A stretch of DNA of 5,315 nt from an uncultured Eubacteriales bacterium (GTDB taxonomy: Bacteria > Bacillota > Clostridia > Oscillospirales > CAG-272), in the NCBI GenBank assembly GCA_900556615.1, contig USPP01000142.1:1-5315 (forward strand). Direction: 5' to 3'. Within the stretch, counting starts at the first letter, position 1, and every line of letters begins with the position of its first letter. Below the pieces are notes generated by a model. It made no database searches. It saw only the letters and a program-made list of their open reading frames with translations, and was not told the origin of the DNA. Of the stretch, positions 5,084-5,315 are shown piece after piece. The position numbers and the translations under genes are program-made.

Positions 5084-5315
5084 TGATAACGGCGGTTCCC
5101 TTCTTATGACTGACCGCAGCGGAGGTAACGCCGGGTAGCCCTTCAAGCGTTTTCTTCACTCTCGCCTCACAGTGACCGCACATCATTCCTTCTATTTTCA
5201 TTGTTTTTTCCATGATATCATTCTCCTTTATTTTTGAAACGGGATTTTCCCCGTTTTTATTTTTGCCGTATAACTTAACAAAATTCAGCCGCAGCGCGTT
5301 CGTTACAACACAAAA
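5058..5315 (-). CDS. copA: 3' end of copper-type P-ATPase fused to a frameshifted HMA domain (partial)
   Basis: The gene enters from the right edge. The first 85 codons visible in the window start FCVVTNALRLNFVKL; the TNALRLN motif in the last transmembrane helix is typical of the C-terminus of CopA-type copper-exporting P1B ATPases. The frame then runs without a stop through a polar linker into a CopZ-like HMA domain starting at Met 5213-5211, with the copper-binding motif MMCGHC. The domain is cut short: after ...GTAVIS the frame ends in MIYPIQS and a TGA at 5060-5058. One missing base near 5083 explains this, since the next frame continues with a normal HMA ending. Copper-ATPases with a C-terminal HMA domain occur in gut Clostridia, so the fusion is probably natural and the frameshift a recent mutation or a sequencing error. 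Substrate is inferred as Cu(I). Confidence 0.82.
   Translation of the reverse strand, partial: FCVVTNALRLNFVKLYGKNKNGENPVSKIKENDIMEKTMKIEGMMCGHCEARVKKTLEGLPGVTSAAVSHKKGTAVISMIYPIQS
5211..5227 (-). promoter_or_regulatory. internal Shine-Dalgarno and ATG before the HMA domain
   Basis: Within the ATPase reading frame the minus strand has AGGAG (5227-5223) nine bases before ATG (5213-5211), exactly where a free CopZ-like chaperone would begin. It could allow independent translation of the HMA domain from the ATPase mRNA, or be a relic of separate copA and copZ genes. Confidence 0.5.
5237..5256. repeat. 7-bp hairpin in the ATPase-HMA linker
   Basis: AAACGGG (5237-5243) and CCCGTTT (5250-5256) form a perfect stem with a 6-nt loop. 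On the plus strand it is followed by TTATTTTTG, resembling a terminator. On the coding minus strand it lies ten bases upstream of the internal Shine-Dalgarno. Confidence 0.5.

Overview
The window looks like chromosomal DNA of a low-GC anaerobic Firmicute, most likely a gut Clostridia member of the Oscillospiraceae/Ruminococcaceae type. This rests on the A/T-rich spacers, the AGGAG-type ribosome binding sites, a reverse rubrerythrin with PerR, a DUF6514-like small protein, and a copper ATPase with a C-terminal heavy-metal domain. The genus is an inference; no rRNA or other phylogenetic marker is present.

Left third (101-2395, all minus strand): a compact four-gene operon reads right to left as perR (Fur-family peroxide sensor), rubrerythrin with an N-terminal rubredoxin, a 73-residue protein of unknown function, and a small BFD-type [2Fe-2S] protein. 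A consensus-like promoter (TTGAAA-17-TATAAT) precedes perR and overlaps an A/T-rich candidate PerR operator. The operon ends at a 12-bp hairpin with a U tract (851-894). Together the genes make a plausible self-regulated peroxide-detoxification and iron-sulphur unit. Further downstream on the same strand is an alpha/beta hydrolase (101-811), apparently with its own promoter (TTGACA-17-TATGAT), whose -10 box lies in the loop of the operon's terminator hairpin.

Middle (2396-3648): about 1.2 kb without a convincing gene. It holds a degenerate dispersed repeat (2679-2821, minus orientation), several palindromes and about 400 bases of very A/T-rich DNA. This leads to a strong plus-strand promoter for an isolated 96-residue DUF6514-like protein (3649-3939).

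Right third (3940-5315): a second, longer copy of the same dispersed repeat (4065-4741, plus orientation). A cluster of small hairpins lies on its left and a nested 79-bp palindrome on its right. Relative to the short copy it carries roughly 530 extra bases and an internal duplication. At the right edge, on the minus strand, is the 3' end of a copper-type P-ATPase gene fused in frame to a CopZ-like HMA domain. That domain is interrupted by a one-base frameshift.

The points most worth a second look are the modular repeat family, the frameshifted and possibly internally started HMA tail of the copper ATPase, the leader-like 73-residue protein in the PerR operon, and the promoter nested in a terminator.
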